Shown here: positions 21,932 through 31,755 of the stretch, piece after piece | Position numbering within the stretch: position 1 is the stretch's first letter | Layout: each line of letters opens with the position of its first letter | Assembly: GCF_009601705.1 (NCBI RefSeq) | Contig: NZ_CP045687.1 | Coordinates: forward strand, 470,630 to 534,629 | Source of the DNA: Sulfolobus sp. E5-1-F | Lineage (GTDB): Archaea > Thermoproteota > Thermoprotei_A > Sulfolobales > Sulfolobaceae | Length of the DNA: 64,000 bases | Reading direction: 5' to 3' | The notes under the pieces: model-generated | The model's input: the letters and a program-made list of their open reading frames with translations, nothing else | What the model was told of the DNA's origin: nothing | The model's database searches: none | Translations under genes and position numbers: made by a program

Positions 21932-22199
21932 TTGGAATAATTTATTCTTATAGATTCAAACAGAATTTCTAATTTGAAATAACTTTTAATCTGAGTTCGT
22001 TCATTAAAGATAAATGTTTCTCTACGTAAAGATGTTCAATATTATTACTGTATTTAAAAACTCAGTTTACGTATGTTAAGATTTACTAAGCTCCTAGTAT
22101 TTCTTCCAAAAATTAGAATGAATGAGTTTCTTTGTAAGTGGGGTGAGTCGATGGTCTAAACATTGTAAATACTTAAGATTTCGTATTAACATTTATTAA
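21932..22199. other. 268-bp intergenic region before the glutamine synthetase-like gene
   Basis: No gene or paired C/D boxes could be supported. The last part holds the probable promoter of the downstream gene: ACTTAAGATTT at about 22169-22179 is ~26 bp before ATG 22200. A 28-codon open frame (22075-22161) is present but has no other support. Confidence 0.4.
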
Positions 22200-23507
22200 A
22201 TGATTCTACAAATAGTTGATGAGATAAAAGTGTCTAAGGAGAGTATATTTGATGCTTTGAAATCTGGAAAAATAGATTACGTGAGAGTAGAATTTGTAGA
22301 TATATTAGGGAATACCAAAGGAAGATCTCTAAGGAGAGCGGAATTTGAAAATGTGATAAATAACAACAAAGGAGTTGATTATCCAGAATCTTTGGCATTA
22401 ATGGACTACAAGGATAGACCGATAAAGTCTAGGTATGAGGATATTATTGCTATTCCTGATCTGAACACCTTTGTTGTAATACCGTATCTAGAAAGAACTG
22501 CTAGAGTACTCTCATTTCTAGTCCAACCTGACGGTTCATCGTACCCATATTGTAGTAGATCTATACTTAATAAGGCAATAGATAAGTTAAGGGAAGCTGG
22601 ATACATGCTACAAGTTTCATTTGAACCAACATTTTATCTTTTGGATTCTTCCTTGAATCCAGCAGACTACTCTAAAGCTTTCTCGTTGGAGGGATTATTA
22701 GAGCAACAGAACTTCCTAAAACTACTTATAAAGTATTTGGAAGAAATTGATATAAAAGTAGAAACTATTAATAAACACTATGGCCCAGGTCAATATGAGG
22801 TTAAGCTTTCCCAAAAACCTGTTTTAGAAGCTGCAGATTCCCTAATTTCCAGTAGGGAAGTGATAAGAGATACCGCAAAAATGAATAATACAATTGCTAC
22901 ATTTATGCCTAAGCCATTTAAAGAATACCCTAGTAGTAGTATGGACATTACATTAAGTTTGCAAACAATAGATGGAAAAGACATTATGTATGACCCCAAT
23001 GACTCTAACGGAATTGGGCTTAGCAAGATTGCATACAACTTTATTTCTGGAATATTGGAGCATCTTCCTTCAATATTATCCATCGCAGCACCGACAATTA
23101 ATTCATACAAGAGATTTAAGGAAATAGTGACTCCGAATATGCCAGGTATAGGCACTGAAAGGCATTATATAGTGAGAATACCAAGTTATTATAAGGACAC
23201 TCATCAAGTAGAATTCCGTTTAGCTGATCCATTAGCGAACCCATATATTCTATTAGCAAGTATAATCTATGCAGGTTTAGATGGTATTGAAAGAAATCTT
23301 ATGGTTAATGTAAATGAATATTATGGTAACTTACCACAAACTCTAAAGGAATCTTTAAGCAGACTGGAAAATGACGCATATATGAAATATAATCTTGGCC
23401 AAGATTTAATTTCTACTTATATCAATATCAAAAATATAGAGATAGAAGAATATGAATCAGAAATAACTGAATGGGAAAAGGAATATTATCTAAAAGCGGG
23501 ATGGTAA
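22200..23507 (+). CDS. Glutamine synthetase-like protein with altered active site
   Basis: 435 residues, the length of GlnA-I type enzymes. Retained: the N-terminal beta-grasp ([18 protein letters not shown]), GPGQYEV near 200 (Glu), ATFMPKPF near 238, and [14 protein letters not shown] near 340. Changed: the first metal-site motif PExEFFLF reads FEPTFYLL (one Glu lost), the ATP/metal His in GSGMHxHxSL is Asp ([10 protein letters not shown]), and the W-x-x-xNR segment is replaced by GIGTERHY. So it is unlikely to be an assimilatory glutamine synthetase; a gamma-glutamylation of an amine or a non-catalytic role is possible. It is followed directly by an alcohol dehydrogenase gene starting at the next base. 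Confidence 0.8.
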   Translation: MILQIVDEIKVSKESIFDALKSGKIDYVRVEFVDILGNTKGRSLRRAEFENVINNNKGVDYPESLALMDYKDRPIKSRYEDIIAIPDLNTFVVIPYLERTARVLSFLVQPDGSSYPYCSRSILNKAIDKLREAGYMLQVSFEPTFYLLDSSLNPADYSKAFSLEGLLEQQNFLKLLIKYLEEIDIKVETINKHYGPGQYEVKLSQKPVLEAADSLISSREVIRDTAKMNNTIATFMPKPFKEYPSSSMDITLSLQTIDGKDIMYDPNDSNGIGLSKIAYNFISGILEHLPSILSIAAPTINSYKRFKEIVTPNMPGIGTERHYIVRIPSYYKDTHQVEFRLADPLANPYILLASIIYAGLDGIERNLMVNVNEYYGNLPQTLKESLSRLENDAYMKYNLGQDLISTYINIKNIEIEEYESEITEWEKEYYLKAGW

Positions 23508-24494
23508 GTGTTAGCTGCAATTCTTAGGAGTTTTGGTGAGGGATTAAGTCTTGAAAACGTAAGAGAACCTTCTTATGGAATCATTCTAAAAGTTCTAGCT
23601 ACTGGACTTTGTCATGGAGATTTACATGTGATGAGTGGTGATTGGAGATATGAAATTAAGATTGAATTGCCTAAAATACTAGGACATGAAATTGTCGGTG
23701 AGGTTATTAAAGGTAATAAAAATTTTGAGGAAGGGGATAAGGTATTAGTTTATAATAGTATTGGTTGCGGAAAATGTAAATATTGCGTGTCCAGAAAGTA
23801 TCAATATTGTGAGAGAGTGAAGATTGTCGGGCTTAATATTGATGGTGGTTTTGCAGAGTATGTGGGTGTTCCTACTGATAACATTCTCTTGAAAGTAGAA
23901 GGGAATCCTGTTGAATTAGCGCCTTTAGCAGATGCTGGAATCACAGCTTATAGTTCAACTAAGGGCATAACTGATGAGGATAACGTATTAATTATAGGAA
24001 CTGGAGCTGTCGCACTATTCGCATTGCAAATTTTAAAGCTAAGAGGAGCTAGAGTTACTATTATTGGGCATAATAAAAATAAGCTTGGAAAAGCTAAGGA
24101 ATTAGGAGCTGATGAGGTAATTAATATAAAGGATAATAGTTCAATAGCGAGTGAGATTAAGGGGTTTAAGTTTGACTATATTATAGATTATGTGGGTAGT
24201 GATTACACACTTTCTGATTCTATGTGGTTGCTGAATAGTGAAGGAGAGCTAAGAATTGTTGGAGAATTTGGTGGCGTTCTAACTGTGCCGGAACAGTTAC
24301 TGGTATTAAAGGGGTTAAAAGTAAGGGGTATATTATACGGTAGCTTTGATGATTTGGTAAGTGTTTACAAACTGTATAATGAGGGAAAAATTAGATCTAT
24401 AGTAAATACGTATAGATTAAGGAATATTAACATGGCGGTTAAAGATTTGAGAGAGGGAAAAGTAATAGGTCGAGCAGTCATAGTACCTCCTTAA
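23508..24494 (+). CDS. adh: Zinc-dependent medium-chain alcohol dehydrogenase
   Basis: 328 residues; the GTG start follows the preceding stop without a gap (TAAGTG). Catalytic zinc ligands: LCHGDLH (Cys ~34) and GHEIVGEV (His-Glu ~59). Structural zinc loop: [15 protein letters not shown] with four Cys (~85-99). NAD-binding [11 protein letters not shown] near 165. It should oxidise an alcohol or reduce an aldehyde using NAD(P). Tightly coupled to the glutamine synthetase-like gene, so the pair may act on one substrate (for example an amine- or aldehyde-containing compound); this is inference. Overlaps the eL13 gene end by 4 bp. Confidence 0.9.
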   Translation: MLAAILRSFGEGLSLENVREPSYGIILKVLATGLCHGDLHVMSGDWRYEIKIELPKILGHEIVGEVIKGNKNFEEGDKVLVYNSIGCGKCKYCVSRKYQYCERVKIVGLNIDGGFAEYVGVPTDNILLKVEGNPVELAPLADAGITAYSSTKGITDEDNVLIIGTGAVALFALQILKLRGARVTIIGHNKNKLGKAKELGADEVINIKDNSSIASEIKGFKFDYIIDYVGSDYTLSDSMWLLNSEGELRIVGEFGGVLTVPEQLLVLKGLKVRGILYGSFDDLVSVYKLYNEGKIRSIVNTYRLRNINMAVKDLREGKVIGRAVIVPP

Positions 24495-24742
24495 GATTTT
24501 TGATTAGAAAGCTTCTCTAGAAACTTCTTTAGTATCTCTACGTTCTCTTCATGAACTGATTTTCTTCTTATATCTATAGATATCCCTAGTTTTCTCGCCT
24601 TATTTATATTTAATCCAGCTTTTTCTAGTTCTCCTACGCTAAATCCTCTTCCTATTCTTTTATCCTTTCTTTTATGTGGGTATTCGAAATGATAATTCGG
24701 TCTTTTTATAATAGCTTTAGGGAACTCCATAGGAGTCCCCAA
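24491..24742 (-). CDS. rpl13e: 50S ribosomal protein eL13 (L13e)
   Basis: 83 residues, basic, matching the short crenarchaeal form of eL13: [25 protein letters not shown] at the start and [23 protein letters not shown] in the middle, then a Glu/Lys-rich tail. Part of the large ribosomal subunit in Crenarchaeota and eukaryotes. The gene lies 20 bp after the rtcA gene on the same strand, so the two are probably co-transcribed. Its start is the ATG at 24742. Confidence 0.93.
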   Translation of the reverse strand: MGTPMEFPKAIIKRPNYHFEYPHKRKDKRIGRGFSVGELEKAGLNINKARKLGISIDIRRKSVHEENVEILKKFLEKLSNQKS

Positions 24743-24762
24743 AATTAAATAGCGAGCTACTT

Positions 24763-25776
24763 TTAAAAGGTTTTAGCTTTAAACCTAAATGGTCTTTTAC
24801 CACTAATCTCGATTTTAACATCTAGAAACTTTTTTATAATCTCCATATTCGTATAGGCGTGAGACGTTAATTCAGCACCAACATATTCCCCACCGTAAAG
24901 TGAGGCAAATATCATGAGCATATCGCTCATGTGTACATCTACTGCTGCCTTAGTGTTAAGATTGTCAATAAGTATTCTCGCAGCCTCTTCTCCAACTGTC
25001 TCAGCTCTTTTACCTCTCTCTCCCAAGGAATCCGCTCCAATAATACTCTTCTCCCCTATGGCTGCTAGTGTAATACCACTGCCTTTACTGATTTCATTTT
25101 GTCTTACATCAGTTTCTATTTCAATTGGAACTCCAAGCTTAGAAAGTATTGTTTTCGCTGAGTTCATCTGCCTTTCCGCAATATGAGCGGGTAAAGATGA
25201 AACATGTGAAATTCCCTTTATCATTGTTAGTTTACCCAGTTCTGGTAAACTAAATGCGGATGGGTTTCCATTAACGTATTCAATTACAACTTCTCCTCCA
25301 CCCTCTGGATAATGACCTCTTTTTATCAAACTCACCTTTGCTTCAATTCCAATTTTTCTTAAAATTTCTAAATATATAAGTCTAATGTAATCTATACTAG
25401 GAGATTTTGGGACATCAGTACCACCTTTTAGTCTAACTTTTACATTCTTGTTAATTATGGCCGGTATTACAGTTTGTATTATTAGGGTTACGCTACCAGC
25501 TGTACCAATATTTATATCCATGTTAGTATTTCCTTTTACTTCATGAGGGATGAATATTAGTTCTTTGGATCCTACTTCGTCCCCTTTAGTTTCCGCATTC
25601 GATATCATCTTCATTGCTCTTACTGCCCATAGATGTTGCCTTTGTAAGCCGGGATTAGGTCTATTAGCTCTTATATTAAATATTCTAAATGGTTTACCAG
25701 TTATGACAGATAACGTTAAAGATGTTCTCAGAATTTGCCCTCCACCTTCGCCAAAGGATCCATCTATTTCAATCAT
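24763..25776 (-). CDS. rtcA: RNA 3'-terminal phosphate cyclase
   Basis: 337 residues from ATG 25776 ([13 protein letters not shown]), the family's normal N-terminus; an upstream start at 25800 would add eight residues that overlap the divergent gene. Motifs: [15 protein letters not shown] (~7-21), [31 protein letters not shown], and SHAYTNME near 310, which carries the histidine that becomes adenylylated. It converts RNA 3'-phosphate ends into 2',3'-cyclic phosphates with ATP. Gene pair with eL13; divergent from an unknown gene. Confidence 0.95.
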   Translation of the reverse strand: MIEIDGSFGEGGGQILRTSLTLSVITGKPFRIFNIRANRPNPGLQRQHLWAVRAMKMISNAETKGDEVGSKELIFIPHEVKGNTNMDINIGTAGSVTLIIQTVIPAIINKNVKVRLKGGTDVPKSPSIDYIRLIYLEILRKIGIEAKVSLIKRGHYPEGGGEVVIEYVNGNPSAFSLPELGKLTMIKGISHVSSLPAHIAERQMNSAKTILSKLGVPIEIETDVRQNEISKGSGITLAAIGEKSIIGADSLGERGKRAETVGEEAARILIDNLNTKAAVDVHMSDMLMIFASLYGGEYVGAELTSHAYTNMEIIKKFLDVKIEISGKRPFRFKAKTF

Positions 25777-25789
25777 CGGGTGAATTATC

Positions 25790-26233
25790 TTGAAGATCAA
25801 ATTAAAGTCTCTTGTAAAGGTTGTTGGAGAAGAGGAATTAGCAATAATACCTTTAGCGGAAAACGAATATTTTGTAGAATGTTTAAATTTCTATGAAGAT
25901 GTAGAAGGCGGAAGACAAGCTAGATTAGTTGTTATAGTAGATAAGTATGGAATAATAAGACAAGATCAAGTCAATTTCATAAAAGGTAAAAAGACATTTG
26001 TAGATGCAATAGGAATAGAGGACGATTTCCGGAAAATTCAAACTGTATTAAAACTTGATAGAGTAGCCAGAATGTTTAAAGTTCCCTTATACTTTGATAT
26101 CGAAATTGTTGAGAAGCCAGATGTTTCTAAGAGGGGAATAAAGGGATTTTATAACTATTTGTCAGTTCATAAGGAAATAGATATAAGTAAGTTGAAAGGT
26201 TTAGTAAGTTTAAGTATCGAAGAACTTGTCTAA
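25790..26233 (+). CDS. Conserved hypothetical protein (unrecognised family)
   Basis: 147 residues with TTG start at 25790, supported by GGTGA six bases upstream. I do not recognise a named family with certainty. Visible: mixed beta/alpha sequence, [24 protein letters not shown] in the middle, many charged residues, no Cys, no membrane segment. The starts of this gene and of rtcA are only 13 bp apart and divergent, and its 3' end overlaps the dpo4 gene by 24 bp in convergent orientation, so transcription here is tightly packed. Confidence 0.7.
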   Translation: MKIKLKSLVKVVGEEELAIIPLAENEYFVECLNFYEDVEGGRQARLVVIVDKYGIIRQDQVNFIKGKKTFVDAIGIEDDFRKIQTVLKLDRVARMFKVPLYFDIEIVEKPDVSKRGIKGFYNYLSVHKEIDISKLKGLVSLSIEELV

Positions 26234-27268
26234 CCCTATTGCCTCAATGAATTTGCTAAATCTTACTCCAATCCTCCTTATTTTCCTCTCGTCATCTTCC
26301 AATATTTTTTGCAGTAATCTTATCGCTTCCTTATACGCTGTTTCCTTGCTTATTCCATGGGTGAAAGTTCTTCCTCTGCTTACAATATCTAAATCTTCAG
26401 TTACTGCAACTACGTGAATAGCCTTAGGAATCTTCTTATCTAATTTATAGTATGCCTCATCTATTGTTCTAAATAAATACGGTTTTATTTCCTCTAAATC
26501 CCTACTGTTTCTCTTGATTGTTACGATTCTCCCAATACTCTTTTGTACTCTAGTCCTTATAGGTTCGTTATACTCATCTCTAGCTAAAGAGAACAGATAT
26601 TTGGCTTTCGCTTTACCAATTATTCTTTTTAGTTCGTCAAATTCGACTCTCAGTGTGTCAACCAGTTTATTAATGCCAATCTTTTTTAGTTTCTCTGCAG
26701 TAATACTACCAATCCCTGGTATATCTGCTATATCCAACTCTCGTATTAATCTTTTGACTTCATCGTCATCAATAACCTTTATCCCGTTTGGTTTCGCTAG
26801 ATCTGCAGCAATTTTTGCGAATACCTTATTCTTGGAAATTCCCACAGTAACTGTGATTTTCTCTTTTTCAAGTATTTTGTTCTTAATTTCCAACCCTAGA
26901 CTATATGCCTCTTGATAATTCTTAACCTTGTCTGAGATATCGAGGTAGGCCTCATCTATACTTGCGATCTCGATCTTCTCAGAGTATTCCCTTAGTAATT
27001 TCATTATTCTATTGGAAACTTGCTGATATACTTCCTTTCTCATGGGTAAGTAAACTGCATTTGGTAAAATTTTCTTTGCCTCAACTATTGGTATTCCAGC
27101 TTTTATCCCAAATTTTCTAGCTTCATAATTAGCAGTAGCTACAGCCCCACTATCCTCGAATCTCCCAGAAAATACACAAATAACCACTGGCTTTCCTTTC
27201 AAGGACGGATTTAAAACTTCCTCAACTTGAGCGTAAAAGTAGTCAAAATCGACGAAGAGAATAATCAT
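26210..27268 (-). CDS. dpo4: DNA polymerase IV (Y-family translesion polymerase Dpo4)
   Basis: 352 residues, same length as S. solfataricus Dpo4, with around two dozen substitutions against the sequence I remember. Catalytic acidic residues: D7 in FVDFDYF and D105-E106 in ASIDEAYLD. The steric gate Tyr (Y12), thumb HhH ([13 protein letters not shown]), linker and little-finger domain are all present; the C-terminal [10 protein letters not shown] is the PCNA-interacting peptide. It bypasses lesions such as 8-oxoguanine and abasic sites. Overlaps the pfkB-type gene by four bases, so it is co-transcribed with it. Confidence 0.97.
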   Translation of the reverse strand: MIILFVDFDYFYAQVEEVLNPSLKGKPVVICVFSGRFEDSGAVATANYEARKFGIKAGIPIVEAKKILPNAVYLPMRKEVYQQVSNRIMKLLREYSEKIEIASIDEAYLDISDKVKNYQEAYSLGLEIKNKILEKEKITVTVGISKNKVFAKIAADLAKPNGIKVIDDDEVKRLIRELDIADIPGIGSITAEKLKKIGINKLVDTLRVEFDELKRIIGKAKAKYLFSLARDEYNEPIRTRVQKSIGRIVTIKRNSRDLEEIKPYLFRTIDEAYYKLDKKIPKAIHVVAVTEDLDIVSRGRTFTHGISKETAYKEAIRLLQKILEDDERKIRRIGVRFSKFIEAIGLDKFFDT

Positions 27269-28116
27269 TTACATATAACATTTGGTTTCTTCTTCCTTAA
27301 ATACTCTCTTACCTCTTCTAATGTTGGTGAAGATATTCCTCCAATCCTTGTAACTTTGAGACCCGATGCTACGCTAGCAACTTGTAGACTTTTTACAATA
27401 TCCTTTTCCTCAGAATATGTGACATTAAACGCCGCATCGAAGGTATCTCCAGCTCCAGTAGTATCAACCACCTTTTCTACTTGTATTGGTTCAACTGAGC
27501 ACTCTTCGGTCTCAGTAATTATCTTTGCCCCTTTCTTGCCCATCTTAATTACGATAAATCTTGCCCTAACGTTTTTATCTTCTATCATTTCATACTCTTT
27601 TTCATTAACATATAAGATGTCTACGTCAATTGACTCTATATTTTTAGTCTGTGGTCCAGGATCATAGCTTACCAATTTCGCATAAGGGTCCCTTACGACA
27701 ACGTTTGGTGATACTGAGGCGAAGTGAGTAACGTCAAACAATCCAAAACACCTTTTGACGTCTTCTCTAGTTAGCAATATTGAGGCACCAAGTTTTCTTA
27801 CCATAGATAGTGTTCCATCGTTCCTTAGGAAGATCAATGTGGCGCTAGGTTTCTCATTTAGTTCCTCTACGTACTCTAATCCTACTCCTAATTCTACTAT
27901 CTTCTCCATTAGACTTCTAACTACTTCATTTTTCCCAACCTTTGCTAGTAGCTTAGCTGAGTGACCCAGCTTAGTCACTGCTACTGCGTAGTTTGTTGCA
28001 GCACCTCCTGGCATGATTTCAAGGATATCTGTCATGTGACTAGAGTCTATAGGTGGAATAGAATCCAATTTTACTATAATATCAATGTTAAATCTTCCCA
28101 CCGCTAGATGTATCAA
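27265..28116 (-). CDS. PfkB-family sugar/nucleoside kinase
   Basis: 283 residues, ribokinase fold. Substrate-side motif [15 protein letters not shown] (~34-48) and the C-terminal anion-hole signature [15 protein letters not shown] (~219) with catalytic Asp. A second conserved stretch [13 protein letters not shown] supports it. The substrate (ribose, adenosine, fructose-6-phosphate or another) cannot be set from motifs alone. Promoter upstream coincides with the box C/D sRNA gene on the same strand (28132-28184), so the gene may be read from the same transcript. Confidence 0.88.
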   Translation of the reverse strand: MIHLAVGRFNIDIIVKLDSIPPIDSSHMTDILEIMPGGAATNYAVAVTKLGHSAKLLAKVGKNEVVRSLMEKIVELGVGLEYVEELNEKPSATLIFLRNDGTLSMVRKLGASILLTREDVKRCFGLFDVTHFASVSPNVVVRDPYAKLVSYDPGPQTKNIESIDVDILYVNEKEYEMIEDKNVRARFIVIKMGKKGAKIITETEECSVEPIQVEKVVDTTGAGDTFDAAFNVTYSEEKDIVKSLQVASVASGLKVTRIGGISSPTLEEVREYLRKKKPNVICK

Positions 28117-28128
28117 CTAAAATCACCC

Positions 28129-28184
28129 ATTTCAGACAGCCGCCACTCAATCACTTCGTCAGTCCCAAAGGTCTTCATCACATG
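28129..28184 (-). ncRNA. Box C/D guide sRNA
   Basis: On the minus strand: box C GTGATGA (28181-28175), 12-nt guide AGACCUUUGGGA, box D' CUGA (28162-28159), C'-like UGAUUGA (28153-28147), 11-nt guide GUGGCGGCUGU, box D CUGA (28135-28132). Spacing fits the archaeal dual-guide pattern. The D guide pairs over ten positions (one G-U) with CAGCCGCCGC of the archaeal 16S 530 loop; the D' guide pairs over about eleven (two G-U) with UCCCAAGGGUU of 23S domain V. A box A (TTTATTAATA) lies ~25 bp upstream. It directs 2'-O-methylation by the L7Ae-Nop5-fibrillarin complex. Confidence 0.8.
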
Positions 28185-28199
28185 TTATCTTTAGATAGT

Positions 28200-28216
28200 G
28201 CTATATTAATAAAGCT
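28200..28216 (-). promoter_or_regulatory. Box A of the C/D sRNA / pfkB transcript
   Basis: Minus-strand CTTTATTAATATAG about 25 bp before box C of the sRNA, the expected distance to a transcription start near 28185. Confidence 0.5.
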
Positions 28217-28390
28217 TACATAATCCTTATAATTGAGCCTCCGATCTCTACTGCGTGAAAAAACTTAGCTTTTAACCATCGTATCCTGAACTTTTAGGTC
28301 ATAATATTTTATATATAACCTTTCTCATAATATAAAGCCTCAGATATTAGAGTTAATCTCAAAAACTTTACCATATATTAGTACTGTGAT

Positions 28391-29749
28391 ATGTCGGAGA
28401 TAAAAGAGTTAAAGAAACCTATACGTGAAAAAGCGAATATTCATAGTCATATTAAAGGTTTAGGTTTGGATAATAACGGTAAAGCGAAATTTATCGCAGA
28501 TGGGCTCGTTGGTCAGGTTGAAGCCCGAGAGGCAGCGGGAGTGGTAGTACAACTAATAAAACAAGGAAAAATGTCTGGGAAAGGGATACTGTTTGTTGGT
28601 CCTCCCGGTACTGGGAAAACTGCATTAGCTGTAGCGATTGCCAGGGAATTAGGTGAGGATACTCCATTTACTGCAATTAACGCTTCTGAAATATACTCTA
28701 CAGAACTTAAGAAGACTGAAATACTAACCCAATTGATAAGAAAATCAATCGGTGTCAGAATTAGGGAGAAGAGACTTGTGTATGAAGGTGTCGTAAAAGA
28801 GAGGAAGATTAAGGTTGCTAGGAGTAGATTAAATCCGTACTCTCAAGCTCCAGTTGAGGCTCAAATTACTTTAACTACTAAAGACGATGAAAGGACATTA
28901 TCGGTAGGTGAGGAAATAGCTCAACAACTTGTATCCTTAGGCGTTAAGAAAGGTGATATTATCATGATTGATGCTCAAACTGGGCATGTTGTAGTTGAAG
29001 GTAAGGCAAAAGGTTTTGAGGGTGCTAAAACGTACGATATAGAGACTACGAAAGTGCTAGAGATTCCTACTGGTCCGGTGAAAAAAGAAAAGGAAATAAC
29101 TACTACACTTACTTTAAACGATTTAGACTTGAATTTAGCAGCTAGAAACCTAGCTGTTACAGCTATTTTCTCATTCTTTACGGAGAGAGAAATAAATGAG
29201 GATGTTAGAAAAGAGGTAGATAGGCTGGTTAAGGATTGGATTAGTCAAGGAAGGGCTGAATTAGTAGTTGGTGTGCTATTTATTGATGATGCCCATACAC
29301 TCGATTTAGAAGCATTCTCTTTCCTAACTAGGGCCTTAGAGTCCGAACTAGCTCCAATACTGATCTTAGCAACTAATAGGGGCTTAACTAAGATTAGAGG
29401 AACTGATATAGAATCTCCTCATGGGATTCCTCTTGACCTATTGGATCGACTGTTGATAATACCAACTAGACCTTATAACGCTGATGAAATTAGAGAAATA
29501 ATAAAGATAAGGGCTGATGAATTAGAAATTGAATTAGATCCTCAAGCTTTAGAGGAATTAACTAAAATAGGCGTTGAAAATAGTTTAAGATATTCCGTTC
29601 AGCTACTAGAACCATCTCTTATAATTGCACAAAGAAATAATAGGAGTGTCATAAAGGTTGAGGATGTGTTGGTAGCTTCAAAGCTATTCTCAGATGTTAA
29701 GAGAAGTGTAAAGTTTGTAAAGGAGTATGAGAATCTATTATTGAAATGA
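28391..29749 (+). CDS. TIP49 / RuvB-like AAA+ ATPase (pontin/reptin homologue)
   Basis: 452 residues. Motifs: [14 protein letters not shown], Walker [12 protein letters not shown] (~77), a long insertion domain (residues ~120-245, the OB-like domain II special to RuvBL proteins), Walker [12 protein letters not shown] (~297, with Asp-Asp in place of the usual Asp-Glu), sensor 1 ILATNRG, box [13 protein letters not shown], sensor 2 [11 protein letters not shown]. Eukaryotic homologues work in chromatin remodelling and snoRNP assembly; the archaeal role is open. Its stop codon (TGA 29747-29749) is part of box C of a C/D sRNA, an interesting pairing given the snoRNP link of the family. Confidence 0.92.
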   Translation: MSEIKELKKPIREKANIHSHIKGLGLDNNGKAKFIADGLVGQVEAREAAGVVVQLIKQGKMSGKGILFVGPPGTGKTALAVAIARELGEDTPFTAINASEIYSTELKKTEILTQLIRKSIGVRIREKRLVYEGVVKERKIKVARSRLNPYSQAPVEAQITLTTKDDERTLSVGEEIAQQLVSLGVKKGDIIMIDAQTGHVVVEGKAKGFEGAKTYDIETTKVLEIPTGPVKKEKEITTTLTLNDLDLNLAARNLAVTAIFSFFTEREINEDVRKEVDRLVKDWISQGRAELVVGVLFIDDAHTLDLEAFSFLTRALESELAPILILATNRGLTKIRGTDIESPHGIPLDLLDRLLIIPTRPYNADEIREIIKIRADELEIELDPQALEELTKIGVENSLRYSVQLLEPSLIIAQRNNRSVIKVEDVLVASKLFSDVKRSVKFVKEYENLLLK

Positions 29750-29794
29750 TGTCTGGTGACGGCTCTGAGCAGTGATGTCGCCAAAAGTCTGATC
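29744..29794 (+). ncRNA. Box C/D guide sRNA overlapping the TIP49 stop codon
   Basis: Plus strand: box C AUGAUG(U) at 29746-29751, 13-nt guide UCUGGUGACGGCU, box D' CUGA (29765-29768), linker GCAG, box C' UGAUGU (29773-29778), 10-nt guide CGCCAAAAGU, box D CUGA (29789-29792). All four boxes and spacings match the archaeal dual-guide structure. Box C contains the TGA stop of the TIP49 gene, so the sRNA is either processed from its mRNA 3' end or made from an internal promoter. No target was identified by eye. Confidence 0.78.
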
Positions 29795-29832
29795 AATATA
29801 TTTTTTAAATATCCAAAAACTTAGATTTTGGT

Positions 29833-30399
29833 GTGAAAGTAGGTTTAGTATATTATGGGGGACAATATAATCACCTAATACTTAAAAACGTAAAGTATTT
29901 AGGAGCTGAAATTGAGGTAATATCCCCACATAAACCGGTAGAGGAACTTAAGAAATTCGATTGTGTTATATTCAGTGGTGGCCCCTATTCAGTATCAGAG
30001 GAAATTCATAAAATGGGAAACTCTCCCCTTTATATAAAAGAACTGAAAGTTCCAATGTTAGGCATATGTCTAGGCCATCAGTTGATTGCCTATGTATTAG
30101 GTGGGGTTGTAAGAAGAGCGCTAAATCCAGAGTATGGGCTTACTAGGATAAACATATTTGATGAAGATACTATTCTGAGAGGTTTTTCACAACAACTTAA
30201 CGTCTGGGAAAGTCACAATGATGAGGTGGTAGAACCGCCTAGTGGATTTAGAGTGCTAGCTAGTAGCGCAAATGCAAGAGTTCAAGCAATGGCGAACTCA
30301 AATAATTCAATATTTGGTGTGCAATTTCACCCTGAAGTTAAACATACAGAAAGGGGAATAGAGATATTCAAGAACTTCTTAGGAGTATGTAGGAAATAG
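29833..30399 (+). CDS. guaAa: GMP synthase, glutamine amidotransferase subunit
   Basis: 188 residues, GTG start; archaeal GMP synthase is split, and this is the class I amidotransferase chain. Nucleophile Cys in [15 protein letters not shown] (~77), His-Glu in [11 protein letters not shown] near the C-terminus. It provides ammonia from glutamine for conversion of XMP to GMP by the ATP-pyrophosphatase subunit, which is not in this window. An oxyanion-strand [11 protein letters not shown] also fits. An AT-rich stretch with TTTTTTAAAT ~28 bp upstream is a likely box A. Confidence 0.93.
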   Translation: MKVGLVYYGGQYNHLILKNVKYLGAEIEVISPHKPVEELKKFDCVIFSGGPYSVSEEIHKMGNSPLYIKELKVPMLGICLGHQLIAYVLGGVVRRALNPEYGLTRINIFDEDTILRGFSQQLNVWESHNDEVVEPPSGFRVLASSANARVQAMANSNNSIFGVQFHPEVKHTERGIEIFKNFLGVCRK

Positions 30400-30402
30400 A
30401 AT

Positions 30403-31191
30403 TTACTTAAGTTCCTCCTCAGTCTTTTTACTACTGTCAATGATCTTTCTCTTTACCTTTTCTGGCAAAGCATAATCTTCTCTCCTTTCCTCTAATCTTC
30501 CCTTTAAGACTATTCCCTTACCATTAACGATATCTATTTCCCATACATGTTTGTCGTGATCGGTTTGTCTCATCTTCTCAATTAATATATACCTATGCAG
30601 TTCTCCATTCTTTATCATCCTTCTGAATCTGATTATTCCATCTGCGACATGTTCTACTCCAAATCCAAATGCTTGTGATGTGGTTATTGCGTACTGTGAA
30701 GTAGCATATATTGTGAAGTTCCATTTATTTAGTACTCTCTTAAGATAGTAGCTTATTTTCCTTGCCATAGCTGGTTTATCCAAAAATAATGCACTTACGG
30801 AATCGATTACTAATCTAGCTTTGCCATAACCTAATTTTTGTTTAGCCTCAATTACCTTGTTTACTAGTTCTTCAGGAGTTAAGTTCACTAGAGACCATTG
30901 ATCCTCTCTTTCCTTCATTAGTGCATCTATTATTATCAACTTCTTCTCTATATATTCCTCAAAATCCCAGTTGAATTGCCTAGCTTGTCTTATTATTGAA
31001 TCTCTACTTTCCTCAGTTGTAACGTATATACAGGGATCTCCGTCTCTTAATCCTTTAGCGATGAAGTGAAGTGAAAATATAGTCTTTCCAGTCCCTGGTT
31101 CTCCAGCCAACGCTATGAAAAATCCTTGTGGAATTCCACCTTGAACTAGTTTGTCAAAGTCGGATATTCCAGTAGATAATCGACTTGCCAT
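30403..31191 (-). CDS. radC: RadA paralogue / KaiC-domain ATPase (Sso2452-like)
   Basis: 262 residues, a single RecA/KaiC core without the RadA N-terminal HhH domain. Walker A GEPGTGKTIFSL (~30), VTTEESRDSI, Walker B LVIDSVSALFLD (~128) and GVEHVADGIIRFRR. Position between guaAa and the PTP gene, plus the sequence, match the S. solfataricus paralogue Sso2452, reported to modulate RadA filaments (anti-recombinase activity). It likely binds DNA and ATP and tunes strand exchange. Convergent with guaAa (4 bp apart), divergent from the PTP gene. Confidence 0.88.
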   Translation of the reverse strand: MASRLSTGISDFDKLVQGGIPQGFFIALAGEPGTGKTIFSLHFIAKGLRDGDPCIYVTTEESRDSIIRQARQFNWDFEEYIEKKLIIIDALMKEREDQWSLVNLTPEELVNKVIEAKQKLGYGKARLVIDSVSALFLDKPAMARKISYYLKRVLNKWNFTIYATSQYAITTSQAFGFGVEHVADGIIRFRRMIKNGELHRYILIEKMRQTDHDKHVWEIDIVNGKGIVLKGRLEERREDYALPEKVKRKIIDSSKKTEEELK

Positions 31192-31269
31192 AATCTTAAA
31201 TATCTATTTTGAGAATTTTAAAATGAACTGTGAAGCTCAGCGGATCTTCTGAAATTGGAGTGATGAATA

Positions 31270-31755
31270 ATGTATTGGGTTAGAAGGAAAATTATAGGAG
31301 GTTCTGAATTACCATATACCGAAAATGAGATTTTAGAATGGAGGAGGGAGGGAGTAAAAAGAGTATTAGTTTTACCAGAGGACTGGGAAATTGAGGAGAG
31401 TTGGGGAGATAAGGATTATTACCTATCTATTCTTAAGAAAAATGGACTCCAGCCCTTACATATTCCAATTCCAGATGGCGGAGTTCCATCAGACTCTCAA
31501 TTTCTTAAAATTATGAGATGGTTACTAAGTGAAAAAGAAGGTAATTTAGTTCATTGTGTAGGCGGAATAGGAAGAACTGGTACAATTTTAGCTAGTTATC
31601 TAGTTTTGACTGAAGGATTAGACGCAGAATCTGCTATTAATGAAGTTAGATTAGTAAGACCTGGTGCTGTACAAACATATGAGCAAGAGATGTTCGTATT
31701 ACGTGTAGAAGGGATGAGAAAGAATTGGTTGAAAAGCATCTACTCGAATTCCTAG
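31270..31755 (+). CDS. Dual-specificity / tyrosine protein phosphatase (SsoPTP-like)
   Basis: 161 residues. The P-loop [10 protein letters not shown] (~96-105) is the Cys-x5-Arg active site; general acid Asp is expected in [10 protein letters not shown] (~72-80). Length and neighbours match the characterised S. solfataricus phosphatase SsoPTP, which dephosphorylates phosphotyrosine (and Ser/Thr) proteins. GTGAT ahead of ATG serves as the ribosome binding site. Overlaps the endonuclease V gene by 31 bp, so the two are co-translated. Confidence 0.95.
   Translation: MYWVRRKIIGGSELPYTENEILEWRREGVKRVLVLPEDWEIEESWGDKDYYLSILKKNGLQPLHIPIPDGGVPSDSQFLKIMRWLLSEKEGNLVHCVGGIGRTGTILASYLVLTEGLDAESAINEVRLVRPGAVQTYEQEMFVLRVEGMRKNWLKSIYSNS

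Noticed and set aside
22075-22161. 28-codon open frame before the glutamine synthetase-like gene
   Set aside because: Too short, no ribosome binding site or box A at the right place, and no recognisable sequence.
31215-31270. Possible C/D sRNA before the PTP gene (CTGA and TGATGA present)
   Set aside because: TGATGA lies behind CTGA and acts as the ribosome binding region of the PTP gene; no box C at the correct distance and only one usable CTGA.
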